A stretch of 64,000 nt of DNA from JAHBNG01 sp039028975. GTDB taxonomy: Bacteria; Chloroflexota; Anaerolineae; Caldilineales; Caldilineaceae. The notes beneath the pieces were generated by a model that was not told the origin of the DNA, searched no databases, and saw only the letters and a program-made list of their open reading frames with translations. The position numbers and the translations under genes were made by a program. Shown piece after piece: positions 1 through 8,222 of the stretch (its first letter is position 1; every line of letters begins with the position of its first letter). The stretch covers positions 1 to 64,000 of the forward strand of contig JBCCHB010000083.1 in the NCBI GenBank assembly GCA_039028975.1, read 5' to 3'.

Positions 1-352
1 ATCAAAAAGTACGTTCGGTGGCAAAACAAGAGAGACCAAGACTCTGATGCCACCTAAGGCAAGTTGTTCGATTAGATAAGTAAAAGAGCACCTTCTAGGT
101 GCATTAACTCAAGCCACCGGTTTTACCGGTGGTGCTTGACTCTGAAGTAAAATCGGTTCAACCGGATCTCACGAGGTTGACAGAAAAAATGAACAGGGAT
201 TAGCCAGATTATTAAGATTAGAAGAGAAAAATCTTCGTACTCTTTAAAATCCTTGTTCAATAAGGTTGTCAACCACATTGAAATCCCAAAGAGCCGTAAA
301 ACCTTGATCCCTAATAAAAGTCCATTATTGATAACACTGATGCGATAAATAT
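1..352. other. Intergenic region with hairpins and a dispersed repeat
   Basis: No convincing gene. Two short perfect hairpins are visible: 88-102 (6-bp arms, 3-nt loop) and 114-132 (8-bp arms CCACCGGT/ACCGGTGG, TTT loop). They may end a transcript coming from outside the window. From 155 to 295 the region holds one copy of a repeat that recurs at 5845-6006. An open frame on the minus strand (123-422) crosses this repeat and the start of the next gene, and it resembles no protein family. Confidence 0.6.
155..295 (+). repeat. Dispersed intergenic repeat, copy 1
   Basis: About 140 bp that aligns along its whole length with 5845-6006. Shared blocks include GGTTCAACCGGA, TTAAGATTAGAAGAGAAAAA, CTTTAAAATC and TTGTTCAATAAGGTTGTCAA. 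The two copies differ by scattered substitutions and by an extra stretch of about 20 nt in copy 2. Both copies lie in gene-free DNA on the same strand. Neither encodes a convincing protein. It is probably a non-autonomous or decayed repeat element; its origin cannot be told from here. Confidence 0.75.
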
Positions 353-2002
353 ATGAGCCTTTGTTCATCGACCAAATGTGTGCTATTAGCCGATAATGAT
401 CCGGATGTCTATGACTCGGCATGCTTTTTGTTGGAAGCTGCTGGCTATACCATCAAAGCTGCCCAAAGTTTAGCTGAGGGGAAGCAACTGCTAAAGGAAG
501 AGATCATCCACGCAGCGGTGATTGACCTGCGCTTAACAGACAATCAACACCCCGAAGATATTAGTGGCTTTGCTTTGGGGAATGAATTGCCCGATCATAT
601 CCCCTTTGTCATCTTTACGGCGTATCGAGATATTGACAACTTACGCCACGCCATGAGCGAGGTCGGGGCCAAGGATGTCATTGATAAGAACGCGTCAGAT
701 GCCTCTGAGCAGCTTCTCTATGCCGTGGAAAAGCTCTTTGCTGAACATGTAAAACCTAACTTTGACCTTGCCATTCGTGGCTCAGTAGATCCTAGCGAGG
801 TGGCTGCACAGATTGAACTTCCTCACGCTACTGGTAGAGAAAAAACGGCCAGAGCGGAAACAAGTAGAGTCGCAACAGGCGACGACATCTGCATCATCCT
901 GAGAACCCTCTTTTCCACCGCTACCCGCATTACCGTGCGATATCTCTTTGAAGAATATGCAAACACCATGGCGAGCCACTCAGGTGCAGTTCTTCTATGT
1001 GTTTATCCCGAATATACGAATGGTCATCCAGGTGCACCTATGGTTGTCAAATTTAGTTCGCGGATAAAGATTGCCCAAGAAGAAGAGAATTACGAGAATT
1101 TAATGCGTTACATTGGGGGGACACGGTTAGCGGTTCTAGACCAGAGTGCTTCTTCTCACCATATTGGTGCGCTTTCGTATCGGTTGTTGGGGCAAGCCGA
1201 TCCGAATGGATTGCGCCACTTTTATGATCTATTCCGCGATCCCAAAATGGATGCCAAGATTCTAGGGGACAAACTCGTCCACTTTTTGCGGGAAGCTTTC
1301 CAAATTATCTATGCTAGTGCCGAAGAGCGGGAGGTAAATCTGCTGACCCACTACGCCGATTGCCTCAACCTCTCACCGACTAAATTGTTGGTTTGTAGTG
1401 AAAGTGTGGACATAAAGTGGGAAGATGGTCAAACCTATTGGCCAGAAGTGGGGTTCCATTTGCCTGATCCCATTTCGTGGGTTTTGGCAGGTGAGGCATG
1501 GCGAGGATACCCAATAAAAACCAAACTTTGCCTGTGCCACGGCGATCTCCATAGTCGTAACATTCTTGTGGATAGTGCAATGGGCTTTTGGCTTATCGAC
1601 TTTGAGCGTGCCATCGTGAGCCATTGCCTGCGTGATTTCGCCGAATTGGAGACTGACATTAAGTTCCAACTTAGCTCATTTTCCGGCTTAGAAGAGTATT
1701 ACCAACTGGAAACTATGCTTGCTGATGAATCTGCTTTCTTTCCAAATCCAGATACGCCCTTATTCGACGAGCCGTTGCCTCCTGCTGTTGACAGAGCATT
1801 CCAAATCATCCGCGGTTTACGCCTATTGATGAAAGATAGATTTCCCACGGCACAAAAAGCGATTGAATATGATCTAGCTCTGCTCATGAGCACATTAAAT
1901 GTCATACGCTTGCATACAACCACAAGGGCGAGTCAGCGTTTAGCTTATTTTTCAGCTGGCTTACTCTGCAAAAAAATCCGTAATGATATGGTCCACCAAT
2001 AA
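353..2002 (+). CDS. Response-regulator receiver domain fused to APH-like kinase domain
   Basis: 549 aa. Residues about 8-130 form a CheY-like receiver, with acidic residues D14/D16, phospho-acceptor D58 in VIDLRL, an FTAY segment and a conserved Lys in DVIDK. Residues about 170-460 resemble the aminoglycoside phosphotransferase/choline-kinase fold: VVKF with the ATP-binding Lys near 232, a following Glu-rich helix, the catalytic HGDLHSRN loop (H396, D398, N403) and the metal-binding IDFE (D416). All key kinase residues are present, so it is probably active on an unknown small molecule or protein. APH-like domains of this sort also occur as accessory (TCAD9-type) domains in NTPase-based conflict systems, but no such partner is visible here. 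No DNA-binding output domain is seen. The start has no clear ribosome binding site. Confidence 0.75.
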   Translation: MSLCSSTKCVLLADNDPDVYDSACFLLEAAGYTIKAAQSLAEGKQLLKEEIIHAAVIDLRLTDNQHPEDISGFALGNELPDHIPFVIFTAYRDIDNLRHAMSEVGAKDVIDKNASDASEQLLYAVEKLFAEHVKPNFDLAIRGSVDPSEVAAQIELPHATGREKTARAETSRVATGDDICIILRTLFSTATRITVRYLFEEYANTMASHSGAVLLCVYPEYTNGHPGAPMVVKFSSRIKIAQEEENYENLMRYIGGTRLAVLDQSASSHHIGALSYRLLGQADPNGLRHFYDLFRDPKMDAKILGDKLVHFLREAFQIIYASAEEREVNLLTHYADCLNLSPTKLLVCSESVDIKWEDGQTYWPEVGFHLPDPISWVLAGEAWRGYPIKTKLCLCHGDLHSRNILVDSAMGFWLIDFERAIVSHCLRDFAELETDIKFQLSSFSGLEEYYQLETMLADESAFFPNPDTPLFDEPLPPAVDRAFQIIRGLRLLMKDRFPTAQKAIEYDLALLMSTLNVIRLHTTTRASQRLAYFSAGLLCKKIRNDMVHQ

Positions 2003-2789
2003 AATATCGTTCCAGCTCTCGGCTAATTAAACCTGGAAAGTCCAGTATACCTATTCTTGTCTAAGCTTGTTCAGCCTAGGGAAGTATAAAAGCCGTTGAA
2101 TACTAGACGGTAATGGACTGTATTCCGCCGCATAGACGGGGCATACCCGTCAAAATTGCTCTTAAATTCTCTGCTATACTGAAGTAAGCGTACAAGTTAA
2201 GCAGAGAATTACAGAAAAAACTTGACTTTACTTTGCGCCCAAAACGCGGTATAGTGATAAATGTGATAAGTACTTTGCTCCTACCACATAGCACATCGAT
2301 TGTACTTATGCAGATGGCCAGCTAAAATTCTTGTCCCAGTGAAGAGGGATCTGCCACCTTACATGATGGGCTGCTCTCCCTTATTAGGATTTTGAGACTG
2401 CATCGAGTAAATGTTGGGCAAAATTTTACTGGCAGAAATAGTAGTGTAAGCTAATGTGCAGGCCAAGAGAAATTAGTTCATCTAAGTAAATTATGTACTA
2501 CGGTCAAGGTAGGCTAAATGGTATCAGCGAACCGATGAATAGATACCTATTTATTTATTGAGCGGATGAACAGTGAGCTATTTACTGTGATCTACCCAAT
2601 CCAGAAAATAGAGGTCATTCCGCAAATTAGCACACCGCTACCATGTCTACGTCTGAGAATCCCATACCCAATGCCCTACCCAGGCAGGGAACAACGGGCG
2701 TTTGACAAATCAACATACCTTATATTCTCAACCTGTCTAACGTTGCCTACCCAGCAACTGACAGAAACTTTCAGGAGGTCAGTTTCATC
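2003..2789. other. Intergenic region with possible promoter and hairpin
   Basis: No convincing gene. A hairpin lies at 2135-2151 (GACGGG/CCCGTC arms). A promoter-like pair TTTACT (2227-2232) and TATAGT (2250-2255), spaced 17 nt, points rightwards and could serve the small membrane-protein gene about 540 nt downstream or an unrecognised RNA. An 80-codon open frame starting at 2566 overlaps the next gene in another frame and has no ribosome binding site or recognisable domain. Confidence 0.4.
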
Positions 2790-2981
2790 ATGTTTGTATC
2801 AATACTAGTTCTATTTGCCGTGATATCCATCTTGGTTTCTTCCTTGGTCATTTACTCCGCGTGCATTGTTGCTGCTCGCACTCAAACAGATCTGCACCAG
2901 ATGGATTTCCAAACGGTTTACACAAACCAAGAGAACGTATTCCCTCAAAAGAAGGTACTTCCGTTGGTGGCTGCCTCATAA
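2790..2981 (+). CDS. Small single-pass membrane protein
   Basis: 63 aa, no known family. It is kept as a gene because the start is preceded by a strong Shine-Dalgarno sequence (AGGAGG at 2773-2778, 11 nt before ATG), and residues 2-31 form one long hydrophobic helix, with a hydrophilic tail behind it. A 25-bp inverted repeat acting as a terminator follows about 90 nt after the stop. Most genes nearby lack so good a ribosome binding site, which argues that it is translated. Its function is unknown. It stands alone between a convergent histidine-kinase gene and a long spacer. Confidence 0.5.
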   Translation: MFVSILVLFAVISILVSSLVIYSACIVAARTQTDLHQMDFQTVYTNQENVFPQKKVLPLVAAS

Positions 2982-3074
2982 TGTTCAGTAGGTAGGCTAA
3001 CCACATACTTGACCGTAGGTAACGTAGAAACCCACGATTTTCGACAACATTCGACAATCAATTCAATCTTTATA

Positions 3075-3126
3075 CTAACGTAAAAGAGGACAACTCTCTT
3101 CAGAGAGTTGTCCTCTTTTACGTTAG
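3075..3126. terminator. Bidirectional intrinsic terminator, 25-bp palindrome
   Basis: Perfect inverted repeat: arm 3075-3099 pairs with 3102-3126, realistically 24 bp with a 4-nt TTCA loop. The stem has an A-rich tract on one side (AAAAGAGG) and its T-rich complement (CCTCTTTT) on the other, so it can work in both directions. It lies between the small plus-strand gene at 2790 and the minus-strand kinase gene ending at 3419. Confidence 0.8.
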
Positions 3127-3418
3127 CCACTTACATTCCATAACTCATTTGTATGATGTGTAAGGCGTATCCAGATAAATAAGTACCCATTATTCGCGCC
3201 TTCAATGGAATCTCAGAGCGCCCCCAATACAGACCGGCGCGAAAGAGGGCCTTGGGCAGAATTTGGATCGCATAACGATGGTTGGGTAAAAGGCGAAATG
3301 GAAGACGTGTCCGCTCAGAACGCCTGGAATTTTACACAGAATTCGTTATACCATCGAATTTGCCAACTAGCTTCGTCCACATCCACAGCTTTTGTCGAGA
3401 GCAGTCTGCATAGGTCTA
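3127..3418. other. Intergenic region, no gene seen
   Basis: About 290 nt between the palindromic terminator and the end of the histidine-kinase gene. A 78-codon open frame on the plus strand (3205-3441) runs into the kinase gene antisense. It has no ribosome binding site and no recognisable features, so it is not annotated. Confidence 0.5.
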
Positions 3419-4780
3419 TCAATTCTCTGACTGAACTGTAACGGGCAATGTGAAAGAGAATGTACTTCCCTTCCCTTCCACGCTTTCAGCCCAAATTGTT
3501 CCTTGATGAGCATGGACGATGTGTTTGGAAATAGCCAATCCCAAACCAGAACCACCACTCCGCCTAGATGAATCAGCTTTGTAGAAGCGCTCGAAGATCC
3601 GTGGTAGATGCTCATCTGCTATGCCACTACCTGTATCTTTCACCGAGACCATTAGATGTCCATTCTGCTGACGTGCACTGACATGAATAGAGCCGCTGGG
3701 CGGAGTAAAACGGATCGCATTATGAACAAGATTCACCATTACCTGTTCAATGCGCTCCCGATCCACCGAGACCGTAGGCAAATCCTCTGGCACGTCCACA
3801 CTTAGCAAAATCTGGGCACGCTCTGCCTGAGATGTCAATCGCTCCACAGATGGGGTAATGATCTTGGCGGGGGCCATTGAATTAAAGTGTAGATCCATCT
3901 GGCCAGATTCAATGCGGGACAGGTCAAAGAGCTCTTGAACGAGTCCGGTTAGCGCATCTACTTCGATTTCCATACGGTCCAAAAAGCGTCTTGCCGCGGG
4001 CGGATCCTCCAAAGCTCCATCCCGCAGCGTCTCTGCCAATGCACGGACAGAAGCAAGGGGCGTCCGTAGCTCATGGGATATATTGGTAACAAAGCTCTGA
4101 CGTACAGTTTGTAAACGGCTTACCTCGGTTAGATCTTGGAAGATAACCAGGAACCCACGAGCGTTGCCCCGCAGAAACGGGGTAACAACGACCCGCAGCA
4201 GCTTCTCTTTGAACTCAGTCGTTTTCATCAATTGCTGGTTTTCTTCTTTGCATACGCGCCAAAGTCCAGCAATGCGATGATCTTGTACAACCTGGACAAA
4301 GGTACGATTATGAGCTGTTTGGGCAGAGATTTCCAGCAGATCGCACGCAGCCGAGTTCATCATGCGAATCAGACCGTTCTTGTTCAGTATCAAGACCCCA
4401 TCATTCATGTAGGTTAGAATCGTCTCCAGTCGATCCTTATCCCGTTCTCGTTTCTGATGCTGATTCGCCTGCTTTTTTGCGACCTTCCGTAGCGAGCGTA
4501 CAATCCGGCTACCCTCGGGGTCAGTAAACGGTGCTTCTTCAATCTTCGCCTTATTGCTGGCAAATGCCTCGGACCACTCTGCTAATTCACGTAAATCAGA
4601 TAAGACAGCATTTATGATCCGATTAATGAAAAAGATCAGCAAAATCGACGTGACTACAAGTGATAAAGTGAGGAATAGCCAATGCTGAGCCGGAATCAAA
4701 ATCAGGATGAAGAACCATAAACCGAGCATGATCGGCAAGACCGTAAGGTAAGCAACCCGGATCGATGGTTTTGAGTGCAT
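3419..4780 (-). CDS. Sensor histidine kinase, PhoR/WalK-like
   Basis: 453 aa from the ATG at 4780. A GTG at 4798 directly after the regulator's stop is the alternative start; the ATG is preferred because a G-rich stretch lies about 10 nt before it. Two N-terminal membrane helices are followed by a linker and a PAS-like domain (FVQVVQDHRIAGLWR region). The HisKA helix has FVTNISHELRTP with the phospho-accepting His near residue 236. The ATPase domain has N box NLVHNAIRF, G1 DTGSGI, the F box IFERFY and G2 GGSGLGLAI. The regulator gene is immediately upstream in the same operon, so they form a two-component pair. The architecture matches PhoR-type kinases; the signal is unknown. There are no phosphate-transport genes nearby. 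Confidence 0.92.
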   Translation of the reverse strand: MHSKPSIRVAYLTVLPIMLGLWFFILILIPAQHWLFLTLSLVVTSILLIFFINRIINAVLSDLRELAEWSEAFASNKAKIEEAPFTDPEGSRIVRSLRKVAKKQANQHQKRERDKDRLETILTYMNDGVLILNKNGLIRMMNSAACDLLEISAQTAHNRTFVQVVQDHRIAGLWRVCKEENQQLMKTTEFKEKLLRVVVTPFLRGNARGFLVIFQDLTEVSRLQTVRQSFVTNISHELRTPLASVRALAETLRDGALEDPPAARRFLDRMEIEVDALTGLVQELFDLSRIESGQMDLHFNSMAPAKIITPSVERLTSQAERAQILLSVDVPEDLPTVSVDRERIEQVMVNLVHNAIRFTPPSGSIHVSARQQNGHLMVSVKDTGSGIADEHLPRIFERFYKADSSRRSGGSGLGLAISKHIVHAHQGTIWAESVEGKGSTFSFTLPVTVQSEN

Positions 4781-4798
4781 GATATCGATTCCCCCCAC

Positions 4799-5551
4799 TC
4801 ACCCTTCAAAACGATAGCCAACACCGCGCACGGTCATAATTCGTTCTGGTTTGGCCGGATCGTGCTCTATTTTTTCGCGTAGCCATCTAACGTGTACGTC
4901 AACTGTCCGGCTGCCACCTTGAAAGTCCCATCCCCAAACCCGCTCTAAGAGCTGATTACGGCTTAAGACTATTCCACGATTATGCGCCAAATAGAGCAGC
5001 AACTCGTACTCCATCGGTTTCAGATGTAGGATCTTACCATAATAGCTTACTTCGTGTCGACTCATGTCAATGACCAAGTCTCCAAACACCATGCGTTCAC
5101 CCTGGCCTGCTGATTGATTCCCCTCTAGAGAATCGGACGCAACTTCTTGGCGAATCAGACGGACTCGCCGCAAATGGGCTTTCACGCGAGCCAATAACTC
5201 TCTCATGCTAAAGGGCTTGGTTAGATAATCATCAGCACCAACCTCCAAGCCTACAATCTTATCCACTTCTTCACTACGTGCGGTCAACATAAGAATTGGC
5301 ACATTGGTCTCTTGACGCAAGATACGGCAGACCTCAAAGCCATCCAAATTGGGTAACATTACATCTAGTATAATCAAATCCGGGGCAGATGAACGTGCCA
5401 ACGTGAGTGCATCTTGACCATCCGTCGCAGTGAAGACAGTGTATCCCTGGCGCTGCAAATTGTATTCTAGCGTTTCTAACAGAGTCGGCTCATCTTCGAC
5501 AACCAGAAGCGAATAATTTTGCTCCTCAGTAAGAATCTGCTGTTCAACCAT
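4799..5551 (-). CDS. OmpR/PhoB-family response regulator
   Basis: 250 aa. The N-terminal receiver domain has E19/D20, phospho-acceptor D63 in LIILDVMLP, a conserved Thr in MLTAR and Lys in LTKPF. A linker of about 30 residues leads to a winged-helix DNA-binding domain ending in the typical RTVDVHVRWLREK recognition helix and VRGVGYRFE wing. It is first in a two-gene operon with the histidine kinase; their stop and start regions adjoin. It is predicted to control transcription when phosphorylated by that kinase. Its targets cannot be read from this window. Confidence 0.95.
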   Translation of the reverse strand: MVEQQILTEEQNYSLLVVEDEPTLLETLEYNLQRQGYTVFTATDGQDALTLARSSAPDLIILDVMLPNLDGFEVCRILRQETNVPILMLTARSEEVDKIVGLEVGADDYLTKPFSMRELLARVKAHLRRVRLIRQEVASDSLEGNQSAGQGERMVFGDLVIDMSRHEVSYYGKILHLKPMEYELLLYLAHNRGIVLSRNQLLERVWGWDFQGGSRTVDVHVRWLREKIEHDPAKPERIMTVRGVGYRFEG

Positions 5552-6094
5552 ATGGTGTATAATTCCTCACGTTTTTCATCTATTGATGGTCTATGGTGAC
5601 GGTTGATCTAAACGATTTCTAGCTATCTATGTTCAGTGGCCCTTCATAGCCAAGTATTTACCTAAAGAGTATCGATCACGGTGGGCTGATTGGCAAGTTC
5701 CTAGTCTGTAAATTGGTCAAAACAAGACGCACCGTTTTGACAGCAACTCCGTCTCTCCCTATAATCATGCCACACAAGAAACCACTAGCCCAACGAATAT
5801 ATAAATGTTCAGATCATCACTTTTAGCAGATTGCACAGATTTCTGGTTCAACCGGACCTCATGTAATTGACAGAAAAATAAACAGGATTGCTAAGATTTT
5901 TAAGATTAGAAGAGAAAAATCCGCGTAATCTTTAAAATCTTTGTTCAATAAGGTTGTCAATCACGATTGTACTGAGCTTGCCGAAGAGTTGAGATTCCAA
6001 AGAGTCAGACTTCTTTCTCATTTGTATAGCGGCACCAAATATTGGGAAGATACTATATCTTTCTGAAAATCTATAGAACTGAAACTAGAACCTT
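5552..6094. other. Divergent intergenic region with repeat copy
   Basis: 543 nt between the response-regulator start (minus strand) and the CoA-transferase start (plus strand). It should carry promoters for both, but no strong pair was identified. Positions 5845-6006 hold the second copy of the repeat seen at 155-295. No gene or structured RNA is evident in the rest. Confidence 0.5.
5845..6006 (+). repeat. Dispersed intergenic repeat, copy 2
   Basis: Aligns with 155-295 from GGTTCAACCGGA to CCAAAGAGTC. Compared with copy 1 it carries about 20 extra nt (TACTGAGCTTGCCGAAGAG region) near its right end, which looks like a separate short insertion. It lies in the same orientation as copy 1, about 90 nt before the CoA-transferase start. 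Confidence 0.75.
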
Positions 6095-7306
6095 ATGACA
6101 GAAACCAAAGCTGCACTGGATGGATACCGTATTCTCGATATGACGACTGTGGTCCTGGGACCCTACGCAACGCAAATCTTAGGTGATTTGGGGGCAGAAG
6201 TCATTAAAATTGAGTCGCCCGACGGTGATGTGGTGCGCCGAACTGGCTTTGGCCCTGAAGCACAATTTGGCACCATCTATATGGCGCTTAACCGCAACAA
6301 GCGCTCTATTTCGCTAGACTTGAAGCAAGAGGACGCGGCAACTGTCATGGAGGCTCTTTTAGGCTGGGCAGATGTCTTTGTCCACAATGTGCGGCCTAAA
6401 GCAATGAGCCGTCTTGGCTACACATACGATTTTGCCCGCAAGATAAACCCCCAGATTATCTACGCCAATGCCGTTGGCTTTGGTAGTGATGGTCCTTATA
6501 GCGGTGTTCCTGCCTATGACGATACCGTACAGTCGGTTTCTGGGGCAGCCTCTTTGATGACCTATTCGGATGGTGATCCCCAACCACGTAACATTCCTAC
6601 GCTGATTGCGGACAAGGCAACCGGCCTGCACTTGACCTATTCGATATTGGCAGCACTGTTGTACCGAGAACGAACCGGCGAAGGTCAGCAGATTGAAGTC
6701 CCTATGTTTGAGAGCACTGTTTCTTTTTTACTTCCAGAACATATTGCTGGAGCCATCTGGAATCCACCTCGAGGTCCCATGGCCTACCCCCGAACATCTC
6801 ACCCCTATAACCGACCGCTAAAGACCAGGGACGGTTATTTGGCCTTTATGCCCTATATTGATCAGCACTGGAAAGATATGTTGCGCATTGGCGAACGCCT
6901 GGATATGCTAGAGGACCCACGCATGGAATCGATTGCTACCCGACGTATGAATATGACCGAGCTAGGCGCAATATTAGAAGAGATCACCCAAAAGTTCACC
7001 ACGTCTGAGTGGTGTGAATTGCTGATCAAGCATGATATTCCTTTTATGCACGTCCACGATCTGGATTCTCTTCTAACCGACGAACATCTGCAAGAAGTCG
7101 GTTTTTTTGAAGACTACGAGCATCCACCAACCGGGGCAACTTATCGGGCCGTACAACATCCGGTTCACTTCTCTGGCACACCAGCAACGATTCGCAGCCA
7201 CCCTCCTGCTTTGGGACAGGATGGCCGCGAAATCTTAGCGGATGTAGGAATGGCAGCGCCAGAGGTCGAGCGTTTGATCGAAAAAGGAGTTCTGCTGGGC
7301 GTTTGA
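6095..7306 (+). CDS. CaiB/BaiF family type III CoA-transferase
   Basis: 403 aa, the usual length of the family. It moves CoA between a carboxylic acid and an acyl-CoA through a covalent intermediate on an aspartate. The N-terminal block DYRILDMTT...LGPYATQILGDLGAEVIKIE and the following NRNKRSISLDLK are classic. D173 in LIADKATGLH sits where the catalytic Asp of the family lies. The SHPYNRPLKTRDGYL block opens the second domain. The substrate cannot be predicted. It stands alone, converging with the minus-strand operon seven bases away. There is no ribosome binding site; the start lies in CCTTATG. Confidence 0.9.
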   Translation: MTETKAALDGYRILDMTTVVLGPYATQILGDLGAEVIKIESPDGDVVRRTGFGPEAQFGTIYMALNRNKRSISLDLKQEDAATVMEALLGWADVFVHNVRPKAMSRLGYTYDFARKINPQIIYANAVGFGSDGPYSGVPAYDDTVQSVSGAASLMTYSDGDPQPRNIPTLIADKATGLHLTYSILAALLYRERTGEGQQIEVPMFESTVSFLLPEHIAGAIWNPPRGPMAYPRTSHPYNRPLKTRDGYLAFMPYIDQHWKDMLRIGERLDMLEDPRMESIATRRMNMTELGAILEEITQKFTTSEWCELLIKHDIPFMHVHDLDSLLTDEHLQEVGFFEDYEHPPTGATYRAVQHPVHFSGTPATIRSHPPALGQDGREILADVGMAAPEVERLIEKGVLLGV

Positions 7307-7313
7307 CAGGTGC

Positions 7314-8222
7314 CTATTTACTGCGGGATAAAATTTCGCGTAGCCATGATTTGGATTCAGGATAGGCGTCTACATTCAGGACAAATTCCTGGCCTCGACC
7401 GACTGTGCGGAGTAGCACTCCATCCGGCACTACGTGCCATCGATTTGTTGAACCATGATACGTCAGGGGCGGTCTCTCTTCTTTCGGCAGAAACCAACTT
7501 GGCAACAGCCACTGGCTGCGCAGACGTGAACCCTCACTGAGCTGTAGTGAAGGGTGGAATTCGCTGAAAAGACCACCACCGGACAGATTGGTCAAACCGA
7601 ACCATGGATCCATCTCTTGCGCCGCAACATAGATGGCATTCTGTCCACTTCCATTTTCATCCCGAAAGACTCCCTGCAAGTGGGGGTGGTAACCAGCCCA
7701 CGCAGGGAAGGCGGTTTCTCCTTTTGTCACATCCCAAATATCTCCAACCTGCAACCAACCAAAGATAACGTGCAAATCTGGAGCATTGGCCACATAGCGA
7801 AGATGTCCCTTAACCCATTCTGTCTGGCGAAACCAGCCATAGAAGAGAAATAGATCCCCTAGGCCGATGCCCTGGCGCTGAAGATGACCCAATGCCGCGC
7901 CGCGCTGCCCAAAAAGGGGCCGCCAATCCCGCTTGCGCGGCAAGCTGTCAGCCAGCAGATCAGGGTCCAAGTGGGCACCACAGCGAGGTTGGATACGTCT
8001 TTGGGTCAGTTTAGAGACCAGCCCGCCCAAATTTTGCATTCGGGCCTGGGGCAATGATGGGTCTGAAAAGCGAATATCTCGGTAACGAATGGTCGAACGA
8101 GAGTCAGGAATTGGCAACATGCAAAGCCGCCCCGATGGAAGAATGGGATTGGCCACTCCCCCCGTACCCGAGTCAAAACCCTTGCGGCTGAGGATTAATT
8201 TCACTCTGCTTGTACCCGCCAT
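7314..8222 (-). CDS. Nmad3-like protein (putative nucleotide modification associated domain 3)
   Basis: 302 aa. The N-terminus VKLILSRKGFDS, followed by IRYRDI, HLDPDL, GHLQRQGIGLGDLFLFYGWF, FGWLQVG, a HPHL motif and RGQEFVL near the C-terminus, matches the soluble family named Nmad3, first linked to modified bases in phage-type gene clusters. Its biochemical activity is not established. Here it is the last gene of a minus-strand operon and overlaps the end of the glycosyltransferase gene by 22 nt, so the two are translationally coupled. No DNA methylase or base-modifying enzyme is nearby, so a host role connected with glycosylation is possible. The identification rests on remembered family motifs. 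Confidence 0.7.
   Translation of the reverse strand: MAGTSRVKLILSRKGFDSGTGGVANPILPSGRLCMLPIPDSRSTIRYRDIRFSDPSLPQARMQNLGGLVSKLTQRRIQPRCGAHLDPDLLADSLPRKRDWRPLFGQRGAALGHLQRQGIGLGDLFLFYGWFRQTEWVKGHLRYVANAPDLHVIFGWLQVGDIWDVTKGETAFPAWAGYHPHLQGVFRDENGSGQNAIYVAAQEMDPWFGLTNLSGGGLFSEFHPSLQLSEGSRLRSQWLLPSWFLPKEERPPLTYHGSTNRWHVVPDGVLLRTVGRGQEFVLNVDAYPESKSWLREILSRSK

Noticed and set aside
123..422. 99-codon minus-strand frame at the window start
   Set aside because: It runs across the dispersed repeat and overlaps the receiver-kinase gene; hydrophobic stretches come from A/T-rich DNA.
3205..3441. 78-codon plus-strand frame
   Set aside because: No ribosome binding site, overlaps the 3' end of the histidine kinase gene on the other strand, no recognisable protein features.
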